This document shows positions 19,860 to 30,884 of a DNA stretch of 64,000 nucleotides, piece after piece (the first letter of the stretch is position 1; each line of letters starts with the position of its first letter). The stretch spans positions 1 to 64,000 of the forward strand of contig CAUYUJ010019273.1 in NCBI GenBank assembly GCA_963575745.1, written 5' to 3'. The translations under genes were made by a program, and so were the position numbers. The DNA comes from Prorocentrum cordatum. Lineage: Eukaryota; Sar; Dinophyceae; Prorocentrales; Prorocentraceae. Under the pieces are notes generated by a model. That model was not told where the DNA came from, did not search any database, and worked only from the letters and a program-made list of their open reading frames with translations.

Positions 19860-22800
19860 CATTACCCTCTATCTTGCCAATATCACAACATGGAGTGAGA
19901 AGGCTGACAAGTTTTGCTTCGACCAGAAGCTACCATACGACTTTCTGCTTTTGACTGAGGTTCATAAGTCTGCAGGGGACTTGAGGCCACTCAGAAAGAA
20001 GTTTCGGAAAGCATCCTGGTCTACCTACGTTTGTCCAGCCTCCCCGACAGCTAAAGGGGGTACACATGGGGGTGTACTTCTTGCAGCACAAACTAGATAC
20101 CATACACACTCCAGATTCATGGGGGCCAAGGGGCACAAGAAGCCGATTGTCGAGGGGACTCAATGGGCTAGCTGTGTCTTGAGGTTATCCAAAGTAGATA
20201 TTCTACTCATCGGGGTCTACCTCTGGGACTCCATAGGGTACAAGCAGGCCAATAGGGATATTCTGTGGGAGATTATCGCTTTCATTCGGGTCATGCGCAT
20301 GCCTTACATACTAGGAGGTGATTTCAACATGGACCCATCTGTCATAGAGGGGGCCAACATCCTTGAGTACATGAATGGCACGATCATCGCGCCCGACATT
20401 CCCTATACCAATGCGGTGACCAAAACCATGATAGATTACTTTATTGTTGATGATCGTTTGGCTACGAGCATCACCGTCAAGGGGCACCTGAAGGGCCCTT
20501 GGAGCCCACATTACGGGTTGACCATGACGATGGAGGCTGAGGTTTTCACCAAGCAGATATGGGCCCTTGAGCGGCCAGCCCCTCTCCCACGGGCCCTGGG
20601 ACCAGCACGGCCGTGGGCGGACTACTTCGGGAAGGCTTTCCTCCAGGTCCAGGGGCCCCAGTATGCGCAGTATCCAACGTGTTTTGGGCACCACGATGCG
20701 ATGCTCACGCAGTCCTTTGCCGTTCTCTGTAGGGCAGTAGAGATCCAGCAGCGAGACATCGCAGTTTCCGACATCGAGTGCCAGGCAGGGCTTGTGCCGC
20801 GCTTCGCCTGGAAGCCGCTCCTGCCGCCAGCGCCCAAGGAGGGCCGCGCGAAGTCGGCCGCCAGCCAGTGGGCCACGCTCGGCATCCGTGCGAAGGAACG
20901 GGACCAAGCTAGAGCTGGCTACGAACACTTTCAGAGGCTGCAGGAGTTCTTGAGGCACTTCTTTGACAAGATCCCCCATCCTGAACTTTCTCCAGAGGAT
21001 TCTTGGGCTCTTGAGGCTTATCTTGGGGGTTATTCCGACAAGGACACACAGGCTAAGGGGTTGGAGATCATTGATCGGGTCCAGCACAAGTTCCACCTTT
21101 CTGAGTTGACAGAGTCTAAGGAGGGGTTCAAAAACTTTGTCCTGGAATCGCTAAAGAAGGGAGGAGGGGCCGCTCATGCAATCACCCGTGCCCCTGGAGC
21201 CCACCCAGAACCACTTGAGGACCTTGAAGGCCCAGACGGGGGGATCATCACCGACCCCTACCAAGTCATGAATAAGAAACTTGAATACTGGATGAAGAAG
21301 TGGGACCCGAAAGACAAAAAACACCCTGCCCCGTTCGAGCCACTTTGGGTCCGGAAGGTCCGTCTGCAAGCCATTGAGGATTGGCAGTTAGACTACCGCG
21401 ACTGGGAGACCAGCGATATCTTTAATGTCGTGGCCCTCTACAAGCCCTCCGCAGCTCCAGGAGGCGACGGATGGTCAGTCCGCGATTTCCTCTGCCTGCA
21501 GGGCGAGGGCCGCCAGGATTTCACACTTTTAATCAACCAGATCTGTCGGCGACAGCAACTTCCCCTCCAGGTCCTACTCAACCTCATCTTCCTCCAGCCT
21601 AAAAATGCAGAATGTGACCGACCCCTGACCCTTACGATTGGATTGTATCGGGTGCTTTGCAAGCTTTTCAGGACGGAACTTTCCTCGTGGGACCAGGACT
21701 CCGCGGGCTTCTGGGACCAGGCGCTCAAGGGGAACGATGCACTCAGGGCCGCAGTTTTATCAGAAGTAGCAGCAGAGATAGCATCAGCAGGAGGTATATC
21801 TATGGTAGAAGCTCTCCTCGACTTAGAAAAGTTCTTTGACTCAGTGGAACTTGAGTGGATGGTCCACTCGGCACTTCGCCTCAATTATCCGACCCCCCCG
21901 CTGGCCTTGGCGCTCATGGTCCATCGGTGTACTAGGGTCCTCACGTCGGCGATCGGATGTTCAGATTTTGCAGTGCCTGACAAGTCCATGCTGCAGGGCT
22001 GCGGGGAAAATTGCTCTATGGCACGCGCATTTCTGTACCACGTGTTAGATAAGTTCCATCGGGATTATATGCCGCTCAGTTTCCGCACGTGGGTGGACGA
22101 CCTCCGAGTGCGCATGTGGGCATCATCAGAGCATATATTGCGACTGTTCCCTGCTGCCATTGTCTCGTTGGGGCAGGGCCTCGCACGGCAAGGGTGCAGG
22201 CTTTCGCCCAAGAGTTGTTTGATGGCCTCCAGTTCGACTTTGGCCACCGGCGTCGCCCAGCGTCTTGAGAATGCAGGGGTAGCCATTTCAGTGCAGCGCC
22301 AAGGCAGGGATCTTGGAGTTGATGCCACACTAAGACGACAACGTAGACTCAAAAGTTCGTAAAGCTAGACAAGCAGCAGGATATACCCGTCTTGGGAAGA
22401 TTCGAAGGCTCACTAAGAAGATTAAGAAGGCCCGTAGTCTGGTCAGTACTGGGGCCCAACCTCAACTTGTCTGGGGATTCCAGGGACAAGGGTGGCCCCC
22501 ACGGCTCTCAGGACCCTCAGAGGCAAACTCGCTACTACCATGGGGATTGTTTGTAAGTCGGGGTGTACTACGACTGCGTACGCTTTATCACCTAAGGGGC
22601 ATCTGGTCACGGATCCAGGCTACTATATTCCCTTGGGGTGCTTGCAGCTTTGGTTTTCCATCTTGAATCAGGAGGAACATTTACACGTTGGGGTTGAACG
22701 AACGTGGCCCGAGACCCTTGCTCGACTCCAGGGGCCAGGTAGGTGGAACAAGGTGTATAGCCTCATGTCGTCCGTGCTGGCCTACCTCTTAGACTTCCGC

Positions 22801-24414
22801 TGGGAGGTTTCGCATCCATGGAGGTGGACCAGCCCGCGCGGCCAACAGTACCACATCAAGCCAGGTAACGGCGAAACCGGTCCCGTCACGGGCGACCAGT
22901 CCGCTGTCATAGATATCTTCACCGCGTGCATCACCCAGAAGTACTGGGGGCAGGCGGCCGAATACTACTGTGGGGGAGGAGGAGATGCAGGAGTGGATGT
23001 ACACCAGTTTCGACAGCACGTAGGAGGATGGAGGAGGAGTTCGAAACACCTGCTTACTGCTGCTTATTCTGTTGCCAAGGGTTGCATCTGGCATGGAGCC
23101 AGAAGGTTTAAAGCAGGCATGGCAGGCCCTCCAGGCTGCTGGAGATGTGGGGCCCCGTGTGAAGATGCCTTTCACGCCTATTGGAATTGCCCTGCCCTCA
23201 TTTCCCTGGGACATGAGCATGATGAGATCCGTGACTCGCAACACCTCCTCCCCAAAGCTCGGGCTGAACGAAACAGATTCCCGATCAAATGGTTCCGAGG
23301 ACTCCAGCCGCAGGAGCAGACGGTCGGTTTTCTAGCCTCCAGACCTAGGAACAGCCAGGTGTACGGGACGGGCTGCCTTCGCACGGGCCGCTTCAGTTTC
23401 ACCGAGACCAGGCTTGTGGGCACGGACGGGCCAGGTGGAAAGTTCTCTGCTGACCCCCGCCTTCGACGAGTAGGATGGGGACTTGTTCTCATGGGACGTG
23501 ATAACTGGGCCCAGGGAACCCTATATGGTCTTGCCGCAGGAGCCCAAACTATCAACCGAGGTGAACTTACTGCCGCCATACATGCCTTGGCCCTTGAAGG
23601 GCCCATCGTCATCGTTACCGACAGTGACTATCTCATGAAAGGCGTCCGCAGGGGTGAGCAGTGGAAACATAAAAGTAACACCGACTTGTGGCCTCTCTTT
23701 TGGCAGGCCTATAATGACAGGACCCATCACGTCGCCTTTAAGAAGACCAAGGCGCACGCCACGTTGAGCGACATCAGCGATGGCACCGTGCGCCCCGACT
23801 TTTACATTGCCAACGCCGCCGCCGACGCCGTTGCGCGCAGAGCGGCCGAGTTTTTCGGATTCACGGAGGAGGAGGTTTTGGAGGTCCAGGCCAGGGATAA
23901 GGATATGCAGCTGATCAGATCCCGGCTTGCATGCATCCAAGATCTTAACTGGAAATACGGCCCCAATCTAAAGCAGCAGAAGGTCCCGAAAAGTGCCAAA
24001 ACCCGACGGCTTCGAGAAGCCGAGATGAGCCCGCACTGTATCATCAAAGGGGGGGGTACCACAAGTTGTACCCGCTGTGCTGCTTTTTCTGTCACGCCTT
24101 CTCCAGGATGGGTTTCGCAGGTGTGCTTACCCAGGAAATATATATTTGAAGTCCACCCCTCCCACCACCCCAACATATGCATGGTAAAAGGGGTGGTGTT
24201 ATGTTCCAAGTGTGGGGGGTGGGCAGCCTCTCGAGCCACCAAACTTTCAGGTCCTTGCGAAAAGCCAACAAGTACGGGGATCAAAGCGTCTCGTCGGTTG
24301 TTGCAGGGACAGAAGCCTAAAGGGCTTCTCGAATGGCCCGTGGGACAACTTGCCCATTTAAGAACGCAGGTTGCGACCCGCTGTGGCCTTCCACGAGAGA
24401 AGATAATCTCGTGA
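19813..24414 (+). pseudogene. LINE ORF2: endonuclease, reverse transcriptase, zinc finger, RNase H
   Basis: About 1530 residues if read through two frameshifts. The first Met in the ORF2 frame near the end of ORF1 is at 19813. An APE-like endonuclease comes first: LLLTEVHK, GGDFNMDP, IDYFIVDD, and SPHYGLTM for the catalytic Asp-His. The reverse transcriptase has APGGDGWS, LDLEKFFDSVE (motif A), MLQGCGENCS (motif B) and WVDDLRV (motif C). A stop at 22362 is bypassed in the next frame (KVRKARQAAGYTRLGKIRRL), and the original frame resumes near 22480 (ALRTLRGKLATTMG). Then comes a Cys-Cys-His-Cys finger, CWRCGAPCEDAFHAYWNC, and an RNase H domain with VGTDGPGG, NRGELTAA, VTDSDYL and an AADAVARR end. 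All catalytic residues I looked for are present, so only the two compensating frameshifts stop it being intact. The domain order and the RNase H match I/R1-clade-like LINEs, though clade assignment needs a tree. Confidence 0.88.
22861..22899 (+). repeat. 25-bp insert (copy 2) within LINE ORF2
   Basis: CCAG, then the same 25-bp segment as in ORF1 (GTAACGGCGAAACCGGTCCC and five more bases), then GGGCGACCAG. It encodes GNGETGPVT in both places. It lies between the RT and the zinc finger. Confidence 0.8.
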
Positions 24415-24462
24415 GTCATTTTCAGAAGGGCCCTGGCGCGCAGGGAGCCCACCTTCTAGTGC

Positions 24463-24478
24463 AGGTCAATAGGTCAAT
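24463..24478 (+). repeat. LINE 3' tail, two 8-bp repeats
   Basis: AGGTCAAT twice in tandem, followed directly by GGA repeats. Short tandem repeats at the 3' end instead of poly-A are known for several LINE clades. Confidence 0.6.
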
Positions 24479-24687
24479 AGGAGGAGGAGGAGGAGGAGGA
24501 GGAGGTGGTCGAGGAGGCACAAGGAGGAGGAGGCAGGGGTTGAGGCAGGATGAGGAGCAGGCAGGAGGAAAAGGAGGAGGCAGGAGCAGGTGGGAGAAGG
24601 AAGGAGGCAGGAAGAGATCCCCAGGCAAGTCATACACATTCTCTGTCGAGGTCCTACCGCCGGAGTCTTTTTTTTTTTTTTTTTTTT

Positions 24688-24727
<40 letters not shown>

Positions 24728-25062
24728 GCCCCGCCAGGTGTTGGCAGCCCCCAGTTCTCCATGGAGTCGCGGGCGGCGGGTTTGCCCCGCCCCATGATGG
24801 CAAGGCCCACCGCGTTCCCGTGCAGGTTCGCATCGATTCTGCTGTGCCCTTCGGCTCGGCGTCCGCGGGGCGTGGCTACTGGCGGTGTCAAGGCGCGCCC
24901 CGTAGCCACGTTGTTGTCTCGAAGGTTGGTGTGCTATAGACTCTGTAGCGCCATGCTGTGCCCAGGAGGAGGAGGAGGAGGAGGAGGAGGAGGAGGAGGA
25001 GGAGGAGGAGGAGGAGGAGGAGGAGAGGAGGAGGGAGGAGGAGGAGGAGGAGGGGCAGCTTG
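24479..25062. repeat. Simple repeats: GGA, poly-T, CT, GGA
   Basis: GGA-rich purine runs (24479-24620), a 25-base poly-T (24668-24692) running into a CT tract (24693-24724), a ~230-bp GC-rich spacer without a gene, and another GGA tract (24966-25060). All ORFs here are repeat translations. Confidence 0.85.
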
Positions 25063-25079
25063 GGAGCCTCTATGGGGCA

Positions 25080-26660
25080 CTCTTTAGGGCCTCCCGGGAG
25101 CTTCCTGGGAGCCTCTTGATGGCATTTCCGGGGCCTCCTTGGGCCTCTTGGGGGCCTTTTGGGGTCTTCTCGGGGGCTTCTTTGGCAAGTCTGACGCCGT
25201 CGGAAGCCGTCTTGGGGGCGTCTCTGGGCCGACTTGGGGCCCTCTTGTGGTGCTCCAGGGCCGTCTTGGAGGTCATCTTGGGTATCTTGGAGGCCGGGCC
25301 GTTTTGGGGCAGTCTTGGGGCTCTTGGGCCCTTCTGGGTGGCCTCTCGGGCAGTTTGTGCAGCCTTCTGGGTGGCCTGCGCGCCGAGCCGAAGCCGCAGG
25401 GGAGTTCCTAAAGAACCAAGGACCTCCTGAAGTCTGACACGCCGGGCACCCCTGTGGCAGGCCAAGGAGGCTTCTTGGGCGATCTTGGGGCTCCTCGGGG
25501 CCGCCTTGGGGGCCTCGTGGGCCCCTCTGGGGCCAGCTTGGAGGCCTATTTGGGCGATATCGGGGCGATCTTTAGGGGTTTGGGGGCCGGCTCGAGCCGT
25601 CGGACGGCCGAAAAGAAGCACGCGCCCAAATCCCTCATACACCGAGTGTGGTTGGCATCTTGGGGCCCTCTTGGAGAACGTTTCCGGGGCATCTTGGGGG
25701 CTTTTTGGGCCGTCTTGAGCCATTTTGGAGGCCTTGTTGGGCGGATTCGGAGGCATCGTGGAGCCATCTTGGGCCGTCTTGGTGGCTTCTCCAGCGGACT
25801 CGAAGCAACTTGGACCATCTTGGGCAATCCCGGAGGCCATCTCGGGCCAGCGTGACCATCTTAGAAACCATCTTGAGCCGTCTTGAGGTTTGTGTGTGGA
25901 CGTTGAGGTCGTTTTGTGCGGCCTTCTGAGTGGCCGGCGCGCTGGGCCGAAGCTCCATGGGGAGTTAAAGAGCCAAAAGCAGCCTGAAGTCTGGCACGCT
26001 GGGCACCCATGTGACAAGCCAACAGGGGGCGGCGGATCTTGTGGCATTCGGTTCATCCCGCCACCGCCCATGGGTTGGTTGTAGGTATGAAGCCTATTGG
26101 ATGTTCGCTGCGATCTCGTGGGAGCCTCTCGGAGGCAGTTTGGAGGCCTTTGGGGGGCCGCTTCGGGGCCTCGGGGCCTCTCTCGCGCCTCTTTTGCGCC
26201 CGGGGCCTCCTGGGACTCCTGGGCGCCTCTTCGGGCCTCCTGGGGGCCACTTGGGGCGGAAGGCTAGGATTTCCGGTTCGTGTACCCTCTTGGGCTGGTT
26301 GGGGGTCCTCCAGGAGGCCTCTTGGGCCGGTTTTGGGGGCCTCTGGGGCCATCTGGGCGCGTCGGGAAGCCGAAACGGCGAGAATGCCCAAATCCTTCAA
26401 ACAGCTCGGGGAAATCATTAATTTGGGCCTTTCGGGGCCCTCTTGGGAGGTCTCTTGGCGGCGTCTTGGGGCGTCTTCCGGGCCTCTTATTGGCCGTGTG
26501 GGGGCCATCGCGAGCGTCTTGGAGCGATTGCTCGGCGACCCTGGGTGGGGCTCTCTCGCCCCGTCTTGGGGTCCTTGTGGGGCCCGAGCAATTCACGCGG
26601 CACCGCTTCCAGGAGGCCAGGCGGCACGCGACAAGCCCCAGGGGGCACGAGAGATTTGAG
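25080..26660. repeat. Degenerate CTTGGGGGCC-type array with dispersed core
   Basis: Irregular repeats built from CTTGGG, GGCC and CCATCTTGGG steps of about 12 bp. Around 25358-25460 and 25916-26018 the same ~100-bp segment recurs (GCCGAAGC, CCTGAAGTCTG, GGGCACCC in order), so a unit of about 558 bp is tandemly duplicated. A conserved core with CCGAAA and GCCCAAATCC is seen at 25605-25650 and 26375-26425, and a relative of it at 30549-30612. I see no gene. Confidence 0.6.
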
Positions 26661-26699
26661 AAGGAGTGCGGTCCCTTCAAGAATCCTCTCGACGAGACG

Positions 26700-26843
26700 T
26701 AAGAGTGACCTTTCGCCGGAGTGACCTTTGGTGCGGATCGCTGATCTCGAGGCGGCAATGGCGTCGTGCGCGCTTGTGTTTGGCCACCTCGCGGCCCCCA
26801 AAAGCCGCGCACCAAAGGTCACTCTTACCCAGGGTCACTCTTG
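26700..26843. mobile_element. Short inverted-repeat element
   Basis: GTGACCTTTGGTGCG at 26721 is matched exactly by its reverse complement at 26808. The flanking TAAGAGTGACC at 26700 pairs with GGTCACTCTTA at 26818, and a further GGTCACTCTT follows at 26834. The arms enclose a ~72-bp centre. No ORF and no clear target-site duplication, so it may be a MITE remnant. Confidence 0.45.
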
Positions 26844-26849
26844 CGTGTA

Positions 26850-28110
26850 GCCGATCTTCAGGAATGAGGAGAGAGGCTCGGAGGACTACGTAGGCACAGG
26901 ACCTGACGACACGCCCACTCCTTGCCCAGTGGCACGGTTGCGGATGAACCATCGGTGCCGCAAAGGGGCCGCTGAGAAGCGCTCGGGCTCCTAAGGATTC
27001 CTGAGAACGGCCCCAGGAACAGCAAGCCAAACTAGCGGACCCCGCCCGCTAGGCAGCGGAGTGCCTGCTGGCCAGTTTCGCCAGTGAGGCGCCTGTCTCG
27101 TTGTTTGAGCTTGGAGCCTTGTTCAGGTGAACCCCAGGGCCGTTCCGAGTCTGAGCAGGAGAGTGTCGAATCTACGGTACGCACAACACGACGGAGGCGC
27201 ATCCCGCCTCCTTACGGCGCTTGGTGCGGGCAAGCTGAATCTCGTCCGCCCCTTCGTTCGTTTGGCACCCTTCCGAACGCTCCTACCAACGGTGGCTCGC
27301 GACTGGCGTCAGTCGGCTTCGACGCTCACTTCCAGGACCTGGACCTCCGACGCCGCAAACCAACACTCCACTTGGCGGCAGAAGTCGCGAATAGAGCTGT
27401 CGTCGACGCCAGTTTTTGTTGCACATTTCTAGCAAGCTCGATTCGTCAGGGTCCCGGGAACCGAAACGTGATTAGTGAGCCTGTCGTGATTTCTCTCACG
27501 ACACTTGCACGTTAGCGGAGGATGATGAAGTCGAGGACGAGGAGAACGAGGAGGAGGAGGACAAGGAGGCGGATGAGGACGACCAGGGGGACGAGGACGA
27601 AAAGGACGAAGAGGAGGATGAGCAGCAGTGGAAGCGCCGCCGCTGCTGTTGCCAATGCCGCCGATGCCGCGGGTGGCGCCGCCAGAGCCACCCATCATGC
27701 CGCCGTTTGGGTTGTGGCCCTCACCGTCAGCCCGCTGGCTCCTCCGAGCGAGGGCCGTGTGAGCGACGCGAGGAAACGGGGTCGTCTTCACGCGTACGGT
27801 CGTGCGGAAGTGCCTTCGTGTCCAGTGCAGCGTGCCACGCCGACAGCCCGCGCAAAGCTTCCGCGTAGGTCGCTACAGTCAGGACGCTGGAATAAGGAAC
27901 GCTCGGGGCTCAAGGAGGGGTTCGGATTTTCGGGCGGCTCCTTCGCCAAATGTTCTGGAACCTGTTCGTGGACTAGGCCCGCCGTGGCCAGAAAAGCCCC
28001 CTGGTTCCCTACTGTGCGTTCCTTATGGTAGCACGATGGCTGTATAGTATGTCGCGTGAGACCCGTTTCTTTTCGTCGCTCGCGTGGCGGAGGAGGAGGA
28101 GGATGATCAG
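26850..28110. other. Region without a supported gene
   Basis: 26850-27520 is unique-looking, moderately GC-rich sequence whose ORFs show no domain. 27530-27620 is a GGA/ACGAGG purine run. 27700-28060 again has ORFs without recognisable content. Confidence 0.4.
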
Positions 28111-28125
28111 AGCCCCGAATCATCA

Positions 28126-28317
28126 GGGGTAACTCGGGTCAGGGGTAACTCGGGCTCGTTTTTCGTGAATCCGAACCCCAGTTACCCCGAACCCGAGTTA
28201 CCCCGGATAATTCGGGCGTCCAGGGCCCCACATCATCAGGGGTAACTCGGGTCAGGGGTAACTCGGGTTCTTTTTTCGGGAATCCGAACCCGAGTTACCC
28301 CGGACCCGAGTTACCCC
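28126..28317. repeat. Tandem pair of long hairpins
   Basis: Two units 113 bp apart. In the second, a 32-base left arm (two copies of GGGGTAACTCGGGT in tandem) pairs with its reverse complement at 28286-28317 with a single mismatch, leaving a 15-base T-rich loop. The first unit (28126-28204) has the same structure with more mismatches. The arms themselves consist of a 15-bp direct repeat. Confidence 0.85.
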
Positions 28318-28699
28318 AGATAACTCGGGCGCCCAAGATGAGGAGGAGGAGGAGGAGGAGGACCAGTGTAAACCCCAGGCTCATCAACGATGTTGGAATA
28401 GAGCCTCCCTCCAAGCTCCCTCTTCATAGGCCCCTGCAAGGGTTCATTTCCACTGAGGGAACTCCTCGTTGGGAGAGAGCCGTTTGAAGACCCTGAAGCA
28501 CGCCAAAGCACCATTCTCGGGACTCCAACGCCACGGATCAACCAGACTCTTGCGTCTTCACAATCCTGAATCGTGCCAGAACACTATGGCTGGGACTTGA
28601 ACACCGCGAATCAACGTAAATGTTGGATCCTCGCAATCCTGAGTCTTTCCGGAACCACTTCTGGTACACTGACCATGGGAAGCCGTGAGGCCTTTGCAT

Positions 28700-29040
28700 T
28701 TTGTTAAGACATATGTGCGCGGCGCTACGGCGAGAGCCACATTTTGAAAGCCACCCGCCCTCAATCCGTGAAGCGTTTGCAAACGTTTAAGACGAATGTG
28801 CTCGGCGCTGAGGCGAGAGCCACATTTTGAAAACAATCCGCCCTCAATCCGTGAAACTTTGAGTAATGTTCAAAAAGATTGCGCGCGGCGCTGAGGCGAG
28901 AGCCACAGTTTGAAAACCGCCCGCCCTCAACCGTGAAAATCTTGCACATGTTTACAACGAGTGTGCGCGGTGCTCAGGCGAGAGCCACATTTTGAAGACG
29001 AACCGCCCTCCATTTGTGAATACGTTGCCAGTTGTTAAGG
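28700..29040. repeat. ~83-bp tandem repeat array
   Basis: Four copies, starting at GCGCGGCGCT-like sites at 28717, 28800, 28883 and 28965. Each contains GGCGAGAGCCACATTTTGAA and CGCCCTCAATCCGTGAA. The second half of the unit is more variable. A fragment precedes the array at about 28670. Confidence 0.85.
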
Positions 29041-29147
29041 CCCAGGGTCGCACATGATGAGGAAGTCTCGAAACGCCCAGCCCGCCGTTTCGACGGGACT
29101 CGAGGTGCGACACCGAGGAGTTTTTTGGATTGGGGAAAAAGAATGGA

Positions 29148-29282
29148 CGAGGGGGAGGAGCAGGAGCAGGAGCGGGAGCAGGAGCAGGAGCTTGAGCAAC
29201 AGGAGCAGGAGCAGGAGCAGCAGCAGCAGCAGCAGCAGCAGGAGCAGGAGGAGGAGCAGGAGGAGCAGGAGGAGGAGCCGTC
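29148..29282. repeat. (GAG/CAG)n tract
   Basis: Mixed GAGCAG triplets with a central CAG run (29217-29242). ORFs across it are Glu/Gln/Arg/Ser homopolymers. Confidence 0.8.
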
Positions 29283-30540
29283 CCGAGGACCTCTCGGTGG
29301 CGCCGCGCGCCGCGCAACCCTCGGGAGCCCCTCGGGAGAGCGGGGCCGCGGCCGCAGGGGGCCCCACCCTCGGGCCTGCCTGGCGCGCGCGCCCCTCCCC
29401 GCGGCGCCGCATGGCGGCGCGGCCGCCCTCTGGCAGCGCCGGCCGGTGACCGCCTGCACCTGGAGGGGCGGGGGGGGGGCCTGGCAGCCAGCTTCGGCGG
29501 CGACGCCAGGGGCGCATTGCCCAGGGGCGGGCATGACACGCATGCGCCCGGGAGCCTTTCCGAAGACGTGGATCGTCGGTGCACCTGGATACATGCATTG
29601 CTCTGCCCTGGGCTATTCGCCCTATCGTCGCCTTCTGGCACTTCGACGCCGCTCTCACATGGGACACAATCGCCACACTCTGCAAAACCAGGAACATTGA
29701 AAATACTCCAAAAATACTCCGGCAATACATTTTTGGCATATTTATGTTAAGATGCTAGAAAACTATTCGGGGAATTATCAAACAACAATCTTTCGCGACA
29801 AATATTAGAGAAATGCTCGGGGACCGCCTGCACCGGGAGGGGCGGGCGGAGACCTGGCAGCCAGTCAGTTCGGCGCCGTCGATTCACATCGACGGCTTCG
29901 AGAACGCCGACTGCGAGGCGAGTCGGCTCGGGAGTCCGGCCCTGGCTTGGGCTTCCTCGTGAACGCCTCGGCTCGAGCCGGCCGACGTCGACTCCGATGT
30001 CTTCCCGACATGTTTGCCGATTTCTGTTGATCCGATGTACTTCTATGACCGATTCGATTTTCCGGGTCGAGTTTGGGTTATTATTGGGGGGCCCAAGCCC
30101 CCCGCGAGCGGCGAACATGTTTATCAATACCCAAACCCTCGCGGTTTGGGTTCTGGAGCGCGATCCCGCTGATAAACAACGTGGTCGCACGGATGCGATC
30201 CACGCGGAGCATCAGCGATACAGCGCCTCATGTCCTTGGTGTCGCGGCCAAAGGGCCTGGCCCGCGAGGCCGTGGATATGGATATGCTTCCCGCCCATGA
30301 GCCTCTTCGCGTCGTGAGCAGACAAGCCAACGGTGGGCATGTTTGCGCACATTGTCTTGATTTTTTGCAGGGGCCTAAACGTACCCCGGGTCCAGTAAAA
30401 AAGACAGCCAGTCCTAGGGAAGCGCCACTCCTGAGGAAGGGGTCGAGGCCTCCGGGGGCCCACGCTTTGAATAAAGAGCATGACGTCTGAGGTCTGGGGC
30501 GACTTGGGAAGGATATTCTGACTTGTGTGGGGCTCTTGGG
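29283..30540. other. Region without a supported gene
   Basis: GC-rich. A segment with ACCGCCTGCACC-GGAGGGGCGG-CCTGGCAGCCAG occurs twice (29448 and 29825), which shows a local duplication. 30090-30160 has complementary words (CCCAAGCCCCCC, CCAAACC-CGCGGTTTGGG) able to form small hairpins. No coding content is recognised. Confidence 0.4.
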
Positions 30541-30800
30541 CCATCTTGGGCGGTCGCGAACCCAAACAGGCAAGAACCTCGAAAATTTTCAAGCGCACGA
30601 GGAAAATTATAGGTTTTCGCCTCCTCTCCTGCCGGATCTCTAGGAGCCCTCTTGGGCCGTCTTGGAGGTTTCTTGGGCTGCCGTGAGGCCGTCTTGAGAA
30701 CCTTAAGTGGTCGTGGGCCATCTTGGGCCGTCTTGGCGTCATCTTGGCTGTCTTGGTAGCCGTCTTGGAGTCCATCCTGGCCGTCTGGAGGTCGAACGGA
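30541..30800. repeat. Third copy of the CTTGGG degenerate array
   Basis: Repeated GGCCGTCTTGG and CCATCTTGGG steps, with a core (GGCAAGAACCTCGAAAATTT) corresponding in position to the cores in 25.6 and 26.4 kb. Confidence 0.5.
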
Positions 30801-30884
30801 GCGCAGGGGAGCCAATTCAGGCGGGCTGTTTTCAGACCACGCGCGCGGTGAAGGGTTTTTAACCCTTTGGTTAAATAATCAGCG

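Larger units (their letters stand above)
18771..24478 (+). mobile_element. Nearly full-length LINE with 5' spliced leader
   Basis: A 5.7-kb non-LTR retrotransposon. It begins at an intact spliced leader that directly abuts GGA repeats, and it ends after two copies of an 8-bp tail (AGGTCAAT) abutting GGA repeats again. ORF1 (18912-19859) and ORF2 (19813-24414) overlap by 47 bp in different frames. Because the insertion site is a GGA tract, a target-site duplication cannot be told apart from the repeat. The intact leader at the 5' end implies that the inserted copy came from a trans-spliced mRNA. Confidence 0.85.

Noticed and set aside
19639-22889. 25-bp insert as a hammerhead ribozyme (contains CGAAAC)
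   Set aside because: No CTGATGA core is present upstream in either copy.
25955-25980. Reverse-strand spliced leader (AGAGCCAAAAGCAGCCTGAA)
   Set aside because: Only part of the leader matches, it is inside a degenerate repeat, and no ORF follows on that strand.
27084-27515. 143-residue ORF in otherwise unique sequence
   Set aside because: No recognisable motif, three overlapping alternative frames and no spliced-leader relic or other support.
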